The translations under genes were made by a program, and so were the position numbers. From an uncultured Dehalococcoidia bacterium (GTDB taxonomy: Bacteria; Chloroflexota; Dehalococcoidia; Lucifugimonadales; JADFKI01), in NCBI GenBank assembly GCA_958295865.1, contig CATQHF010000006.1, positions 1-64,000 on the forward strand: a stretch of DNA of 64,000 nucleotides. Direction: 5' to 3'. Position 1 is the first letter of the stretch, and every line of letters begins with the position of its first letter. Of the stretch, positions 33,862 to 42,591 are shown piece after piece. The notes below the pieces were generated by a model. That model searched no databases. It saw only the letters and a program-made list of their open reading frames with translations, and was not told the DNA's origin.

Positions 33862-34026
33862 TGTTTCCCCTCCCCTTCGATGTACATTTTCACGCATTTG
33901 AAATGCGTATTCGCTTGAACTGTGTTTGCTCAGTCTGTTAGCGTGGGTTACGCTGTGACATCAAAATCACAGACGGCGAAAAGGTAGCACATGGGGGCGA
34001 TTCAGTCAACGGAACGGCGCGGTAGT

Positions 34027-34128
34027 GAGAAAATTGCATTAGTACAAGTTAGTCGTCGATGGGCAAGCATTTTCACCCCCATCCTAACCTTCCCCCTTGA
34101 TGGGGGAAGGGACGAATGCAATTTTCTC
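34027..34128. mobile_element. Family A MITE-like element, short form
   Basis: 102 bp with family A inverted ends (two mismatches at the inner end) and the internal CCTTCCCCC/GGGGGAAGG hairpin. The flanks GCGGTAGT and GCGGTTGT suggest an 8-bp duplication with one mismatch. It lies 32 bp before a membrane-protein gene. The region 33900-34026 shows no gene. Confidence 0.85.
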
Positions 34129-34160
34129 GCGGTTGTACAAAATTGCAGGGGTTAGAGGAT

Positions 34161-34586
34161 ATGGCAAATGTCAGATATTATGCGGGGATAGTGCAGTTGA
34201 TAATCGGGGCGGTGTTGTTCGTGAACTTCGTCATAAATCCGCTGTATCCGCTGCTGCTGCCCGGGTTGGACGTCGGCGGCGTGTGGTGGTGGGTGAACAT
34301 CCTGATGCTCGTGGGCATGATAATCGCGCTGTTGAGCAGTTTTCATCGAAAGCGGCTGATGGACAGAGTGAAAGCCGACGGAGTTACTCGCGGGTATCTG
34401 GAGGCGAATGTGCTGTTCTGGGCGTCGGTGGCGCTGGCGTTCTGGTTTCTGCCGACATGGTTCTCGGCTCTGACCGATGTGGATGTCAACTGGTGGACGG
34501 AGACTAACACGCTGGCAATTCTGGTGTATTTCGGTTCGGGGCTGTACCTTGTGCGGAACGCGCGGAATAACCCATACCGCAGCTAG
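34161..34586 (+). CDS. Four-span integral membrane protein, unknown function
   Basis: 141 aa from the ATG at 34161 after GAGGAT. An upstream in-frame ATG at 34116 lies inside the family A element and is not favoured. Hydrophobic spans occur at about residues 8-33, 42-58, 83-98 and 115-132, with WWWVNILMLVGMIIALL in the second. No family was recognised. It is followed 13 bp later by a phosphoesterase gene, probably in the same transcript. Confidence 0.7.
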   Translation: MANVRYYAGIVQLIIGAVLFVNFVINPLYPLLLPGLDVGGVWWWVNILMLVGMIIALLSSFHRKRLMDRVKADGVTRGYLEANVLFWASVALAFWFLPTWFSALTDVDVNWWTETNTLAILVYFGSGLYLVRNARNNPYRS

Positions 34587-34599
34587 TAGGGACTGATTT

Positions 34600-35157
34600 A
34601 TGAAGATTGGACTGCTTACGGACACACACCTGCCCAACCTCATCAAGGATTTGGATGAGCTGGGGCCGGAGCCGGCCGAGTTCTTTGGCTCGGTTGACCT
34701 GATATTGCATGGGGGCGACCTGATATTCACGCGAGTGCTGGACTGGCTGGAGCAGTTCGCGCCGGTGCTGTGCGCGACCGGCAACAACGACCCTTATACC
34801 GACAGTCGCTCAAAGGAAGTGCAGACGCTGGAGGTCGAGGGCTGGCGCATCGGGATGGTTCACAGCCTGGAAGGTGAGCACCGCCCGATGTCGGAATTGC
34901 GTAAGCTGTTCCCCTGCCCCGTGGACATCATGGTGGGGGGGCATACGCATCAGGAATCGCTGCGTGAGCGTGACGGGGTGGTGCTGATGAACAGCGGCAG
35001 CATCACATTTCCGCGCCATAAGGAGCTGCGGCTAGGCGGCGTGGGGCTGCTGGAGCTGAAGCCGGGCAGTCTGCATGCGGAGGTCATCCCGATAGGCGAG
35101 ACGACGGGGAGGCCGAATCCTTGCGAGGCGCTGAGTTTGGATGTGCGGCGGGGGTGA
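34600..35157 (+). CDS. YfcE/MJ0936-family metallophosphoesterase
   Basis: 185 aa calcineurin-like phosphodiesterase. Metal-binding motifs are visible in order: DTH (residues 8-10), LHGGDL, GNND, VHSLEG and GGHTHQES, followed by NSGSITFPR, typical of the YfcE group. Substrates in the family are phosphodiesters; the physiological one is unknown. It is likely cotranscribed with the membrane protein upstream. Confidence 0.88.
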   Translation: MKIGLLTDTHLPNLIKDLDELGPEPAEFFGSVDLILHGGDLIFTRVLDWLEQFAPVLCATGNNDPYTDSRSKEVQTLEVEGWRIGMVHSLEGEHRPMSELRKLFPCPVDIMVGGHTHQESLRERDGVVLMNSGSITFPRHKELRLGGVGLLELKPGSLHAEVIPIGETTGRPNPCEALSLDVRRG

Positions 35158-35161
35158 CAGC

Positions 35162-35429
35162 AGGGTCTTTCAATTGTCACCGCGAACGGAGTGAGGGGTC
35201 TAAAGTCCTTGCCTTATCAGGCGTGTTGCTGACAAGGATTTTAGATTCCTCACTCCGCTGCGCTGCGTTCGGAATGACAGTGGAGGGATGCGCGCTGCCC
35301 TTGGAATGACAGGGTGGGCGGCTCGGAATGACAGCGCGCGATCAGGATGACAGGGTGGGCGTTCGGAATGACAGCGAGGACTACGCCCCGACAACAGCGG
35401 GAACGATACCCTGGCAATTGAAAGACCCT
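35162..35429. mobile_element. Family C-containing element with AGGGTCTTTCAATTG inverted ends
   Basis: 268 bp. The left end is AGGGTCTTTCAATTG and the right end is its exact complement. The interior contains the long GAACGGAGTGAGGGG / CCTCACTCCGCTGCG hairpin and several ATGACAG repeats. A similar left end (GGTCTTTCGATTGTTGCCG) recurs at 37228 without the right end. No coding capacity is seen. Confidence 0.65.
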
Positions 35430-35447
35430 ACGACTGGCGATTGCGGG

Positions 35448-35966
35448 TTATGCGGCGGCTTCGTTGGCGGCGGCTAGGGCGGCGTCGAAGTTGGGGAGCT
35501 GGGCGATCTGGGGGACATATTCGACGTGGCGCACCACGTTGTCTTTGTCCAGCACGAAGACGGCGCGCGCGAGCAAGCCGTTTTCCTTGACATGGACGCC
35601 GTAGCTGTCGCCGAATTCACGCGACTTGAAGTCGGAGGCGGTCTCCACCTTGTCAACCTCATTCGCGCCGCACCATCGCGCCTGCGCGAAGGGCAAGTCC
35701 ATGCTGATGGTCAGCACTACTATGTCGTCCGACATCGTTGCGGCTAGGCGGTTGAACTCCTGCGTTTCGTCGCTGCATACGCCGGTATCCAGTGAGGGCA
35801 CGGACGCGATAATCTTCACCTTGCCGGCGAAGTCGTCGAGGGACATCTGCCTCAAGCCCGCGCCCGATACGGTGAAGTTGGGGGCAGCCTGCCCTACCGT
35901 GACTTCGGGGCCTAGCAGTGTGAGTTGGTTATCGCCTGCGGCAAATACTCCTGTTCGCTCTTCCAT
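35448..35966 (-). CDS. tpx: Thiol peroxidase (Tpx), atypical 2-Cys peroxiredoxin
   Basis: Reduces hydrogen and alkyl peroxides using thioredoxin. 172 aa from the ATG at 35966, which has AAGGAG at 9 nt; an earlier in-frame ATG lies directly on the Shine-Dalgarno. Peroxidatic Cys64 is in SLDTGVCSDET and resolving Cys99 in FAQARWCGA, the Tpx arrangement. The N-terminal GNQLTLLGPEVTVGQAAPNF type segment is family-typical (here GDNQLTLLG). It stands alone between repeat DNA and an RraA-like gene. Confidence 0.94.
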   Translation of the reverse strand: MEERTGVFAAGDNQLTLLGPEVTVGQAAPNFTVSGAGLRQMSLDDFAGKVKIIASVPSLDTGVCSDETQEFNRLAATMSDDIVVLTISMDLPFAQARWCGANEVDKVETASDFKSREFGDSYGVHVKENGLLARAVFVLDKDNVVRHVEYVPQIAQLPNFDAALAAANEAAA

Positions 35967-36075
35967 AGCGGTCATCTCCTTGTGATTCAAGTATGGTTAT
36001 GGTTTTGCTGTGGGTAAAGTCTAATTCATTGACGGGTGGCTGGCAACTCAGGGCAAGGGATTTCGGTTTTGCGGT

Positions 36076-36789
36076 TTAGGGGCGCTTTTTGCCGGTCTTT
36101 TCTTCGTAGAGATTCCAGGTGGCATCGTTGAAGGGGTAATACTTGCCGGGGGAGCAGCGCTCGATTTCGAGCTGCGCCTTGACGACCTCTTCGACGGCTT
36201 CGCGCCGGTGTGCAATCTCTATTACCTCGTCGACGACGCTCAGGGGTACGACGACTACGCCGTCATCGTCGCCAACTAGGGCGTCGCCGGGGCGCACGAG
36301 GACGCCGCCGCACTGGATAGCGTCGTTGACCTGCCAGGGCCAGAACTCGGCGGGGCCTTGCTTTGCTGTCAGGCTGGCGGAATAGACGGGGAAGCCGTAG
36401 TCCTTGAGCGACACGCTATCACGCACGCCGCCGTCGGTGACTAGCCCGCCCGCGCCGAGTTGCCGCATACGCAGGAACTTGATGTCGCCGCCGACGGAGC
36501 TGTACTTCCATCCCATCGCGTCTATGACCAGAACCTCGCCGGGGCCGCACATCTCGATGGCGACATATTCGGCGGAGTCCGCGCCCTTGGGCTTGTCTTG
36601 CGCGAGGTCGGGGCGATGCGGCACGAAGCGCAGGGTGACGGCTCTGCCGGCGAGATGCTGACCCTTCCGCAAGGGCAGCGCGCCCTCTATGTAGCTCATA
36701 GGCCAGTTCTTCACCCACAGGGCATCTATGAGCGTTTGCGTGGGTATGGAGCGCAGAACTTCCAGGGTTTCGTCTGATATGGGGGACAT
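36076..36789 (-). CDS. RraA-like / HMG aldolase-family protein
   Basis: About 237 aa from the ATG at 36789 with GAGGTG upstream; the frame is open to 36861. The RraA fold is recognised from AGRAVTLRFVP, GEVLVIDAMG, LGAGGLVTDGGVRD and DALVGDDDGVVVVP. The GGxxxDGxxRD segment carries the metal and substrate residues of 4-hydroxy-4-methyl-2-oxoglutarate/oxaloacetate-type aldolases. A C-terminal helical extension (KYYPFNDATWNLYEEKTG) is present. An RNase-E regulator role is unlikely here. The substrate is unknown. Confidence 0.82.
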   Translation of the reverse strand: MSPISDETLEVLRSIPTQTLIDALWVKNWPMSYIEGALPLRKGQHLAGRAVTLRFVPHRPDLAQDKPKGADSAEYVAIEMCGPGEVLVIDAMGWKYSSVGGDIKFLRMRQLGAGGLVTDGGVRDSVSLKDYGFPVYSASLTAKQGPAEFWPWQVNDAIQCGGVLVRPGDALVGDDDGVVVVPLSVVDEVIEIAHRREAVEEVVKAQLEIERCSPGKYYPFNDATWNLYEEKTGKKRP

Positions 36790-36859
36790 CTGACACCTCG
36801 ATACGGGGATTGTTGTTGCGGCGATTATTCTATCGGCTTGGGGGCGAAGGCACAATGAC

Positions 36860-37400
36860 AATTAAGAATTAGGAATTAGGAATTAGGAATTGAGAATTGG
36901 GGGTTGGGGTTTGGGATGGTGGTTACGCAGACAATTAGGAATTAGGAATTAGGGTTTGGGATGGGGGGTACGTATGTGAGTTCTTATGTTGGGGGGCGCT
37001 GGATTCCTGCCCCTGCTTTCGCAGGGGTGACGTTCTTTCGCAGGAATGACGGAATAAAAGGGCAGGAATGACGGGGTGGTTCGACAAGCTCACCACGAAC
37101 GGAAAGGGTGGTTCGACGGGCTCAGCACGAACGGAAAGGGTGGTTTGGCAGGGTGGGCGCGGGGATGATGGCGGGCGGGCGTGGAATGACGGAGTGAAAC
37201 TTGAAAATGTCTATACGACCTAGAACTTATCCGAGGTCTTTCGATTGTTGCCGCGAATGGGTGAGGGGGCTGAAATGCTTGCCATGTTGGGCGTGTTGGT
37301 GGCGGGGATTTTTGATTCCTCACTGCGCTGCGCTGCGTTCGGAATGACAGGGGGAGGCGCTCGGAATGGCAGGGAGTGGCGCTCGGAATGACAGGGGGAA
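36860..37400. repeat. Gene-free repeat cluster
   Basis: About 540 bp of mixed repeats: an AATTAGGAATTAGGAATT low-complexity tract (36864-36957), a nested CTGCCCCTGC hairpin (36999-37050), two GGTTCGAC repeats (37077-37130), a lone family B right end ending GACCTAG (about 37201-37218), and a family C copy (about 37228-37350). No gene is seen. Confidence 0.6.
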
Positions 37401-37410
37401 AGATGGTTTC

Positions 37411-37440
37411 TTGACGCTTGTCGGCTGTGAGGGATATAGT
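37411..37440 (+). promoter_or_regulatory. Sigma70-like promoter for the structured RNA
   Basis: TTGACG at 37411-37416 and TATAGT at 37435-37440 with an 18-bp spacer. The predicted start, 7 nt after the -10 box at G37447, coincides with the first paired base of the hairpin downstream. Confidence 0.65.
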
Positions 37441-37446
37441 AGGTTC

Positions 37447-37549
37447 GCCACAGTCATAGGGATCAACTGAATAGTCAGGTCGTAAGTCTTCACGAGAAGG
37501 GCACCCTTTGCCCCCTTGTGGGCTTACGACGGAACCCGGCGACTGTGGC
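37447..37549 (+). ncRNA. Candidate structured RNA, 6S-like architecture
   Basis: GCCACAGTC at 37447-37455 pairs perfectly with GACTGTGGC at 37541-37549. An asymmetric internal bubble follows (23 nt on the 5' side, 10 nt on the 3' side). A second stem GTCGTAAG/CTTACGAC (37479-37486 with 37523-37530) is capped by more pairing (CAC/GTG, AAGGG/CCCTT). A closing stem, central bubble and apical stem is the 6S RNA plan, but 103 nt is short for 6S. It could instead be a 5' leader element of the subtilase gene 235 bp downstream. No coding ORF fits the region. Confidence 0.5.
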
Positions 37550-37783
37550 AAGAAGCCTACTCCTGACCACGAGGGGGTTCCGAGAGTGTTGAGCCTGCAA
37601 TTATGTCTTTCACTAAACCCGGCTATTCATGATGAGGCACTGTATTTCATGACGGCGTTGTTAAGCGGTCATATATCTCCCCGCTCTCCGCCTTGTCTAT
37701 CTCGCCGCTTTCGTTGGGCAAGGTCTGTTCAGCGTTCAACCCCGTTAACCACTAACCACTGCAAGAAAGGATCTTGAGTATCT

Positions 37784-40321
37784 ATGAAATCTTCAAAGCT
37801 TACATTTGCGCTGCTCATCGCGGTCGCCGCGTCTGCCGCGCTGTTTTTTGCGCTCTTTTTCGGCTCGGATAACATCCGTGTGCAAGCGCAGACCGGCGAC
37901 ACGCCTACGCCCGCGCCCGAACAGGGCGGCGATTTTGGCGTCCAGAACCTTCCGCCGCTCGAAGGCAAGGTCAATCCGCCCAAGCACCCCAACCTGGACT
38001 CCATGCTCAACCAAATTGTGGAGCAGGTGGATAGCGGGGAGTTCTCGGCGCAGACCGCGGCGGCCGGCGCGCCGCTGCATGATGAAGACTCTGTCGCGGT
38101 AACTCTGTACATCACGGAAGGCAACGCGGAAGGTGTGCGCGACTTCCTCAGCGACAACGGCGCGTCGCCGCGCAATGTGGGCGTGGACTACATCGAGGCA
38201 TACATTCCCGTGTCGCTGCTTGCCTCCGCTTCGCGGCAGGCGGGCGTCATCAGCATACGAACAATCATCCCGCCGCAGCCCGCGCAGGGCGCAGTAGTGA
38301 GCGAGGGCGTGGCGTTGCATGGAGCGCCCGCTTGGCATGCCGCCGGGCAAAAAGGCGCAGGCGTCAAGATTGGCGTGATTGATACGGGCTTCGAGCAGTT
38401 CAGCAGCCTTATGGGAACGGAACTGCCGTCGACCGTGCAGGCGAGATGCTACACCAGCATCGGAGTATCCACATCAAATCTGGCAGACTGCACCGACAGC
38501 GAAGATAGTGAGTCCAGAAGGCTTCACGGCACGGCTGTAACGGAAACGGTGTTTGACATCGCCCCGGAAGCGACCTACTACATATCCAACGGCGTTTCTT
38601 CATGGGGAGACCTGAAAACCGCCGTCGAATGGATGGTGTCGCAGGATGTGGATGTCATCAACCATTCGGTGCATTGGACTTGGGGAGGCCCAGGCGATGG
38701 CACATCCCCGTTCAGCAGTAGCCCGCTCAGGACTGTGGATACCGCCATAGGGAACGGCATAACTTGGGTGAATAGCGCCGGAAATGAAGCGAGGGCAACA
38801 TGGTTCGGGAGTTTCACAAACCCAGATGCTGATGTATGGCACAACTTTGTAGGAGATGATGATGAGTGCAACAACGTAACGCTTCAAGCCGGAGAGCGGT
38901 TTAGAGCCCAGCTTCGATGGGATGATAGCTGGGGCGGAGCAACTAAGGATTTGGAGTTGGAACTGTTCGACCCCGCATTCACCCCTCTACTGAGAGTAGC
39001 ATGGAGTTACAACACGCAAGCAGGGGGCGCAAATGACGACCCATTTGAGTTTCTTTCTTACACTCCCATTATTAGCCGAACATACTGTCTGGCAGTCAGA
39101 CAATTCAGCGGCGCAACGCCAGGTTGGATTCAGTTGCAGGCTTTCAATGGGCCGGATTTAGAGCACCATACATTGACCAGCAGCATTGGCAGCCCGGCAG
39201 AGAGCGCCAACCCCGGCTTGCTCGCCGTGGGCGCGGCGCGCTGGAGCGACACGAGCACTATCGAATGGTTCAGCAGTCGCGGACCCACGCCCGACGGCAG
39301 AATCAAGCCCGACATCGTGGGCGCGGATGGCGCGCGGACGGTATCTAGGCGCACAGCAAGCAACCCAAACGGCAATGTATTCGGCACAAGCCAGTCGTCG
39401 CCACATGTGGCGGGGCTTGCGGCGCTGGTGGAGCAGCGCTTTCCTGATTACAGCCCGGCTCAAGTCGCCAACTACTTGAAGACGAACGCGCAGGCGCGCG
39501 GCACAGTTCCCAACAACACTTGGGGCTACGGCTTCGCCATGCTGCCTGCGTCCGACGCGGCGACGCCTGAACCAACACCGGCTCCGACGCCTGAACCTAC
39601 GCCCGAGCCGACACCTGAACCTACGCCTGAACCTACGGCGACGCCTACCGATCCCTGCTTCGAGGCGCTCACGGGCGACGCCACCATCAGCGGCACTTGG
39701 ACGAGCGAGTGCGTATCCGAGAGCCTAGACGACGGCAATACCTACTACTCTCGCTTCTATACCTTCACGTTGGGGGAGTCTGCCGAGGTAACGATAACGC
39801 TGGAATCGACGGTCAACACATACCTCTACTTGCTGAGCGGCACGGGCAAGGATGGCAATGTGCTGCACGAGAACGACGACCACGACGGCACGAACTCGCG
39901 CATACAGGAGACATTGCAGGCGGGAAGCTACACCATCGACGCCACGACATACGACACAAGCACGACGGGCGACTTCACGCTGACCGTCGCAGGGCTGCCC
40001 GATGCCGGCACGGGGCCAGTGCCGACGCCGACGCCGGAGCCGACGCCCGGGCCTACGCCTGAGCCAACACCGGGGCCGACGCCCGAACCGACGCCCACGC
40101 CGGCAGGCGGCTATACGGATGTCAGTCGCGGGACTGATCATGCTTGCGCGCTGCATACCAGCGGCTCAATAGCGTGCTGGGGCGCGAACACGCACGGGCA
40201 GGCATCGCCGCCTTCGGGCAGTTTCACGGCAATCAGCAGCGGGGACAAGGGCAGTTGCGCCGTGAGGCAGGGTGATGGCGTGGTGGTTTGCTGGGGGAGT
40301 TTTCAGGTCAACGGCAATTAA
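37784..40321 (+). CDS. Secreted subtilisin-like serine protease (S8) with PPC and RCC1-like domains
   Basis: 845 aa. A signal peptide (residues 1-36) is followed by a propeptide-like region. The S8 catalytic domain has Asp200 (IGVIDTG), His249 (LHGTA), oxyanion Asn334 (NSAGN) and Ser536 (GTSQSSPHVAG); a long insert lies between Asn and Ser. A PTPEP-repeat linker leads to a pre-peptidase C-terminal (PPC) beta domain, a second PTPEPTPGP linker, and a partial RCC1-like repeat (CALHTSGSIACWGANTHGQ). The C-terminus ends abruptly at a TAA inside an AATTAAGAATTAGG repeat, so more RCC1 units may have been lost. It acts outside the cell. Confidence 0.9.
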   Translation: MKSSKLTFALLIAVAASAALFFALFFGSDNIRVQAQTGDTPTPAPEQGGDFGVQNLPPLEGKVNPPKHPNLDSMLNQIVEQVDSGEFSAQTAAAGAPLHDEDSVAVTLYITEGNAEGVRDFLSDNGASPRNVGVDYIEAYIPVSLLASASRQAGVISIRTIIPPQPAQGAVVSEGVALHGAPAWHAAGQKGAGVKIGVIDTGFEQFSSLMGTELPSTVQARCYTSIGVSTSNLADCTDSEDSESRRLHGTAVTETVFDIAPEATYYISNGVSSWGDLKTAVEWMVSQDVDVINHSVHWTWGGPGDGTSPFSSSPLRTVDTAIGNGITWVNSAGNEARATWFGSFTNPDADVWHNFVGDDDECNNVTLQAGERFRAQLRWDDSWGGATKDLELELFDPAFTPLLRVAWSYNTQAGGANDDPFEFLSYTPIISRTYCLAVRQFSGATPGWIQLQAFNGPDLEHHTLTSSIGSPAESANPGLLAVGAARWSDTSTIEWFSSRGPTPDGRIKPDIVGADGARTVSRRTASNPNGNVFGTSQSSPHVAGLAALVEQRFPDYSPAQVANYLKTNAQARGTVPNNTWGYGFAMLPASDAATPEPTPAPTPEPTPEPTPEPTPEPTATPTDPCFEALTGDATISGTWTSECVSESLDDGNTYYSRFYTFTLGESAEVTITLESTVNTYLYLLSGTGKDGNVLHENDDHDGTNSRIQETLQAGSYTIDATTYDTSTTGDFTLTVAGLPDAGTGPVPTPTPEPTPGPTPEPTPGPTPEPTPTPAGGYTDVSRGTDHACALHTSGSIACWGANTHGQASPPSGSFTAISSGDKGSCAVRQGDGVVVCWGSFQVNGN

Positions 40322-40535
40322 GAATTAGGAATTAAGAATTGGGAATTGGGGCAGGACTGGCGCATCTGAATTGCTATGTTGGAGGCGTCGGATTCCTGCC
40401 CCTGCTTATGCGGGGGTGGACTTTCTTTCGCGGGAATGACGGGGTGAAACGGAGTGAGGGATCTGAAATGCTTGCCACGTCGGGCGTGTTGGTGGCGGGG
40501 ATTTTTGATTCCTCACTGCGTTCAGAATGACAGAG
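40316..40535. repeat. AT-rich tract, nested hairpin and family C repeats
   Basis: AATTAAGAATTAGGAATTAA begins at the subtilase stop codon (40316-40350). It is followed by a CTGCCCCTGC nested hairpin (40389-40442) and a family C hairpin (about 40445-40532). No gene is seen before the tRNAs. Confidence 0.6.
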
Positions 40536-40561
40536 AGAGGGGGCGCGGAATGGACGGGGAG

Positions 40562-40694
40562 GTCGGTGGGCAAGCATTTTCACCCCCATCCTAACCTTCC
40601 CCCAAAGGGGGAAGGGACAATCACATCTGCGGCGTCCTCGCCTTGCCGACGAACCTTCCCCTTTGATGGGAGAAGGGACTGATGCAGTTTTCTC
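40562..40694. mobile_element. Family A MITE-like element, left-truncated
   Basis: Matches the long form of family A from GTCGGTGGGCAAGCATTTTC onward, with two CCTTCCCC hairpins and the right end ACTGATGCAGTTTTCTC, which has two mismatches to the intact end. The first about 34 bp, including the left inverted repeat, are missing. It appears to be an old, immobile copy. Confidence 0.7.
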
Positions 40695-40713
40695 TTTTTG
40701 CGGATTTCAGGTG

Positions 40714-40742
40714 TGGACATGCGGGGGAGATTTGGCTATAAT
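40714..40742 (+). promoter_or_regulatory. Sigma70-like promoter for the tRNA pair
   Basis: TGGACA at 40714-40719 and a perfect TATAAT at 40737-40742 with a 17-bp spacer. It is about 65 bp before the tRNA-Leu 5' end. Confidence 0.75.
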
Positions 40743-40808
40743 TATTGGGTGATAGTAGCCGCCAGTCTGAGATGCGTTCAGATTTGGGCGCTCTTAATTT
40801 CTGAGCGG

Positions 40809-40895
40809 GCCGAGGTGGTGGAATTGGTAGACACGCAGCGTTGAGGGCGCTGTGGCCGTAAGGCTGTAGGAGTTCGAGTCTCCTCCTCGGCACCA
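40809..40895 (+). tRNA. tRNA-Leu (GAG)
   Basis: 87 nt with an encoded CCA. The acceptor GCCGAGG/CCTCGGC pairs fully. The anticodon stem CAGCG/CGCTG encloses TTGAGGG, giving anticodon GAG. The long variable arm (TGGCCGTAAGGCTG region) is as expected for leucine. The T-arm holds GTTCGAGTC. Confidence 0.97.
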
Positions 40896-40908
40896 AGGTT
40901 TAGATTAT

Positions 40909-40983
40909 GGCGACGTAGCCAAGTGGTTAAGGCGGGGGTCTGCAAAACCCCTATCGGCGGTTCGAATCCGCCCGTCGCCTCCA
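40909..40983 (+). tRNA. tRNA-Cys (GCA)
   Basis: 75 nt with an encoded CCA. The acceptor GGCGACG/CGTCGCC is fully paired. The anticodon stem GGGGT/ACCCC encloses CTGCAAA, giving anticodon GCA. The discriminator is U73, as required by CysRS. It lies 13 bp after tRNA-Leu and is probably co-transcribed. Confidence 0.97.
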
Positions 40984-40997
40984 ATGCAAAGTTCGTA

Positions 40998-41030
40998 AAG
41001 CCCACGATGTTCATCGTGGGCTTTGCTTTG
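40998..41030 (+). terminator. Terminator after the tRNA pair
   Basis: AAAGCCCACGAT/ATCGTGGGCTTT forms a 12-bp stem with a 4-nt loop followed by GCTTTG. It closes the tRNA transcript. Confidence 0.85.
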
Positions 41031-41158
41031 AACGGAATTAAAAATTGAGAATTAGGAATTAAGAATTGGGCTGGGCAAGTGTTGTTCGCGCTTTGATATA
41101 ATTGTTTCAGAACCGGATACGGGCAACGGCGCATCTTAAGGACAAGGATAGGAATATC

Positions 41159-42502
41159 GTGGCAGACAGCAGGACATCAACGGTTGACTTGGAGGCGCTC
41201 ACCTCTTTGGCGAAGCGTCGGGGGTTCATATTTCAGAGCAGCGAGATATACGGCGGGGTCGCCAGCACTTGGGACTATGGGCCCTTGGGCGTGGAGCTGA
41301 AGCGCAATATCAAGGATGCGTGGTGGCGCAAGTTCGTCTGGGAGCGCGACGATATGGTTGGGCTGGATTCGTCCATCTTGATGCACCCTGAGGTGTGGCG
41401 CGCGAGCGGGCATGTGGACAGCTTCACCGATCCGCTGACGGACTGCAAAGAGTGCCGCCAGCGCTGGCGCGAGGATCAGCTCGCGGAGCGCAAGTGTCCG
41501 GCCTGCGGCGGCGAGCTGACGGAGGCGCGCAACTTCAACCTGATGTTCAAGACATTCATCGGTCCCGTCGAGGACGAGGCGTCGGTCGCATTCCTGCGCC
41601 CTGAAACGGCGCAGGGCATCTTCGTGAACTTCGAGAATGTGCTCAACTCGTCGCGCAAGCGGCTGCCGTTCGGCATCGCTCAGATTGGCAAGGCGTTCCG
41701 CAATGAGATTACGACCGGCGGCTTCATCTTCCGCACACGCGAGTTTGAGATGATGGAAATCGAATACTTCGTGGAGCCGGGCACCGACGAACAGGTTCAT
41801 GAGCAGTGGATACGGGACTGCTTGGCGTGGTACACGGATTTGGGGGTGAGCAAGGACAGGCTGCGAGTGCGCGCCCATGAAGCGGATGAGCTTTCCCACT
41901 ACTCCAAGGCGACCTACGATGTGGAGTACCTGTTTCCTTGGGGCTGGGGCGAGATCCAGGGTATCGCCAATCGCACGGACTTCGACTTGAAGGCGCATTC
42001 GGAGCGCAGCGGGCACGGGCTGACATATTTCGACCAGGCAACGAACAGGCGCTTTACGCCGTATGTAGTGGAGCCGGCGGCGGGCGTTGACCGCGCCGCG
42101 ATGACCTTTTTGGTGGACGCCTACACGGAGGAGGAAGCGCCAACCGCGGATGGCGGCACGCAGAAGCGTGTGCTGCTCAAGCTGCATCCGACGATTGCGC
42201 CCGTCAAGGTGGCTGTGCTGCCGCTGAGCCGCAACGCCAGACTCGCGCCGCTTGCGCGTGGGGTGTATGACAAGGTGCGCGGGAGCGGCGCGGTGGACGG
42301 CTTCGTGCAGTACGACGACGCGCAGAGTATCGGCAGACGCTACCGCCGACAGGACGAGATCGGCACGCCGTTGTGCGTTACGGTCGATTTCGATTCGCTG
42401 GACGACAACGCGGTTACGATACGGGAGCGGGACACGATGAAGCAGACGCGCGTTGCGCTCGATGCGCTGGCGTCGGAGTTGGGGGCGCGGCTGGGGGCGT
42501 AG
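41159..42502 (+). CDS. glyS: Glycyl-tRNA synthetase, homodimeric type
   Basis: Class II synthetase charging tRNA-Gly. About 447 aa from the GTG at 41159 (protein start ADSRTSTVDLEALTSLAKRRGF); the frame is open to a TTG at 41102. Motif 1-type GLDSSILMHPEVWRASGHVDSF and motif 2 FRNEITTGGFIFRTREFEMME are visible. Motif 3 is in EPAAGVDRAAMTFL, and the C-terminal anticodon-binding domain is PVKVAVLPLSRNARLAPL. A four-Cys insertion (CKECRQRW...CPACGG) is present. A TATAAT box lies at 41097-41102. This is the alpha2-type enzyme, not the alpha2beta2 form. Confidence 0.95.
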   Translation: MADSRTSTVDLEALTSLAKRRGFIFQSSEIYGGVASTWDYGPLGVELKRNIKDAWWRKFVWERDDMVGLDSSILMHPEVWRASGHVDSFTDPLTDCKECRQRWREDQLAERKCPACGGELTEARNFNLMFKTFIGPVEDEASVAFLRPETAQGIFVNFENVLNSSRKRLPFGIAQIGKAFRNEITTGGFIFRTREFEMMEIEYFVEPGTDEQVHEQWIRDCLAWYTDLGVSKDRLRVRAHEADELSHYSKATYDVEYLFPWGWGEIQGIANRTDFDLKAHSERSGHGLTYFDQATNRRFTPYVVEPAAGVDRAAMTFLVDAYTEEEAPTADGGTQKRVLLKLHPTIAPVKVAVLPLSRNARLAPLARGVYDKVRGSGAVDGFVQYDDAQSIGRRYRRQDEIGTPLCVTVDFDSLDDNAVTIRERDTMKQTRVALDALASELGARLGA

Positions 42503-42591
42503 GGGGGTGTGGCATCTCGGTTGAATTAGATTGCGTTGACGCTTGCGGCGCGGGGCGTCTTGTAACACGATAGCCAAAGGGGAGGGTATAA

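Noticed and set aside
34116..34160. Earlier start of the membrane protein inside the family A element
   Set aside because: MQFSRGC comes from the element end; the 34161 ATG has a proper GAGGAT ribosome-binding site and starts the hydrophobic protein.
37447..37549. SRP (4.5S) RNA or RNase P RNA
   Set aside because: The conserved SRP apical GGAAG/AGCAGCC motif and RNase P core motifs are absent.
40374..40589. 71-codon minus-strand ORF beginning MGVKMLAHR
   Set aside because: It reads through the family A and C repeats and resembles no protein; only the shared element start makes it look like a gene.
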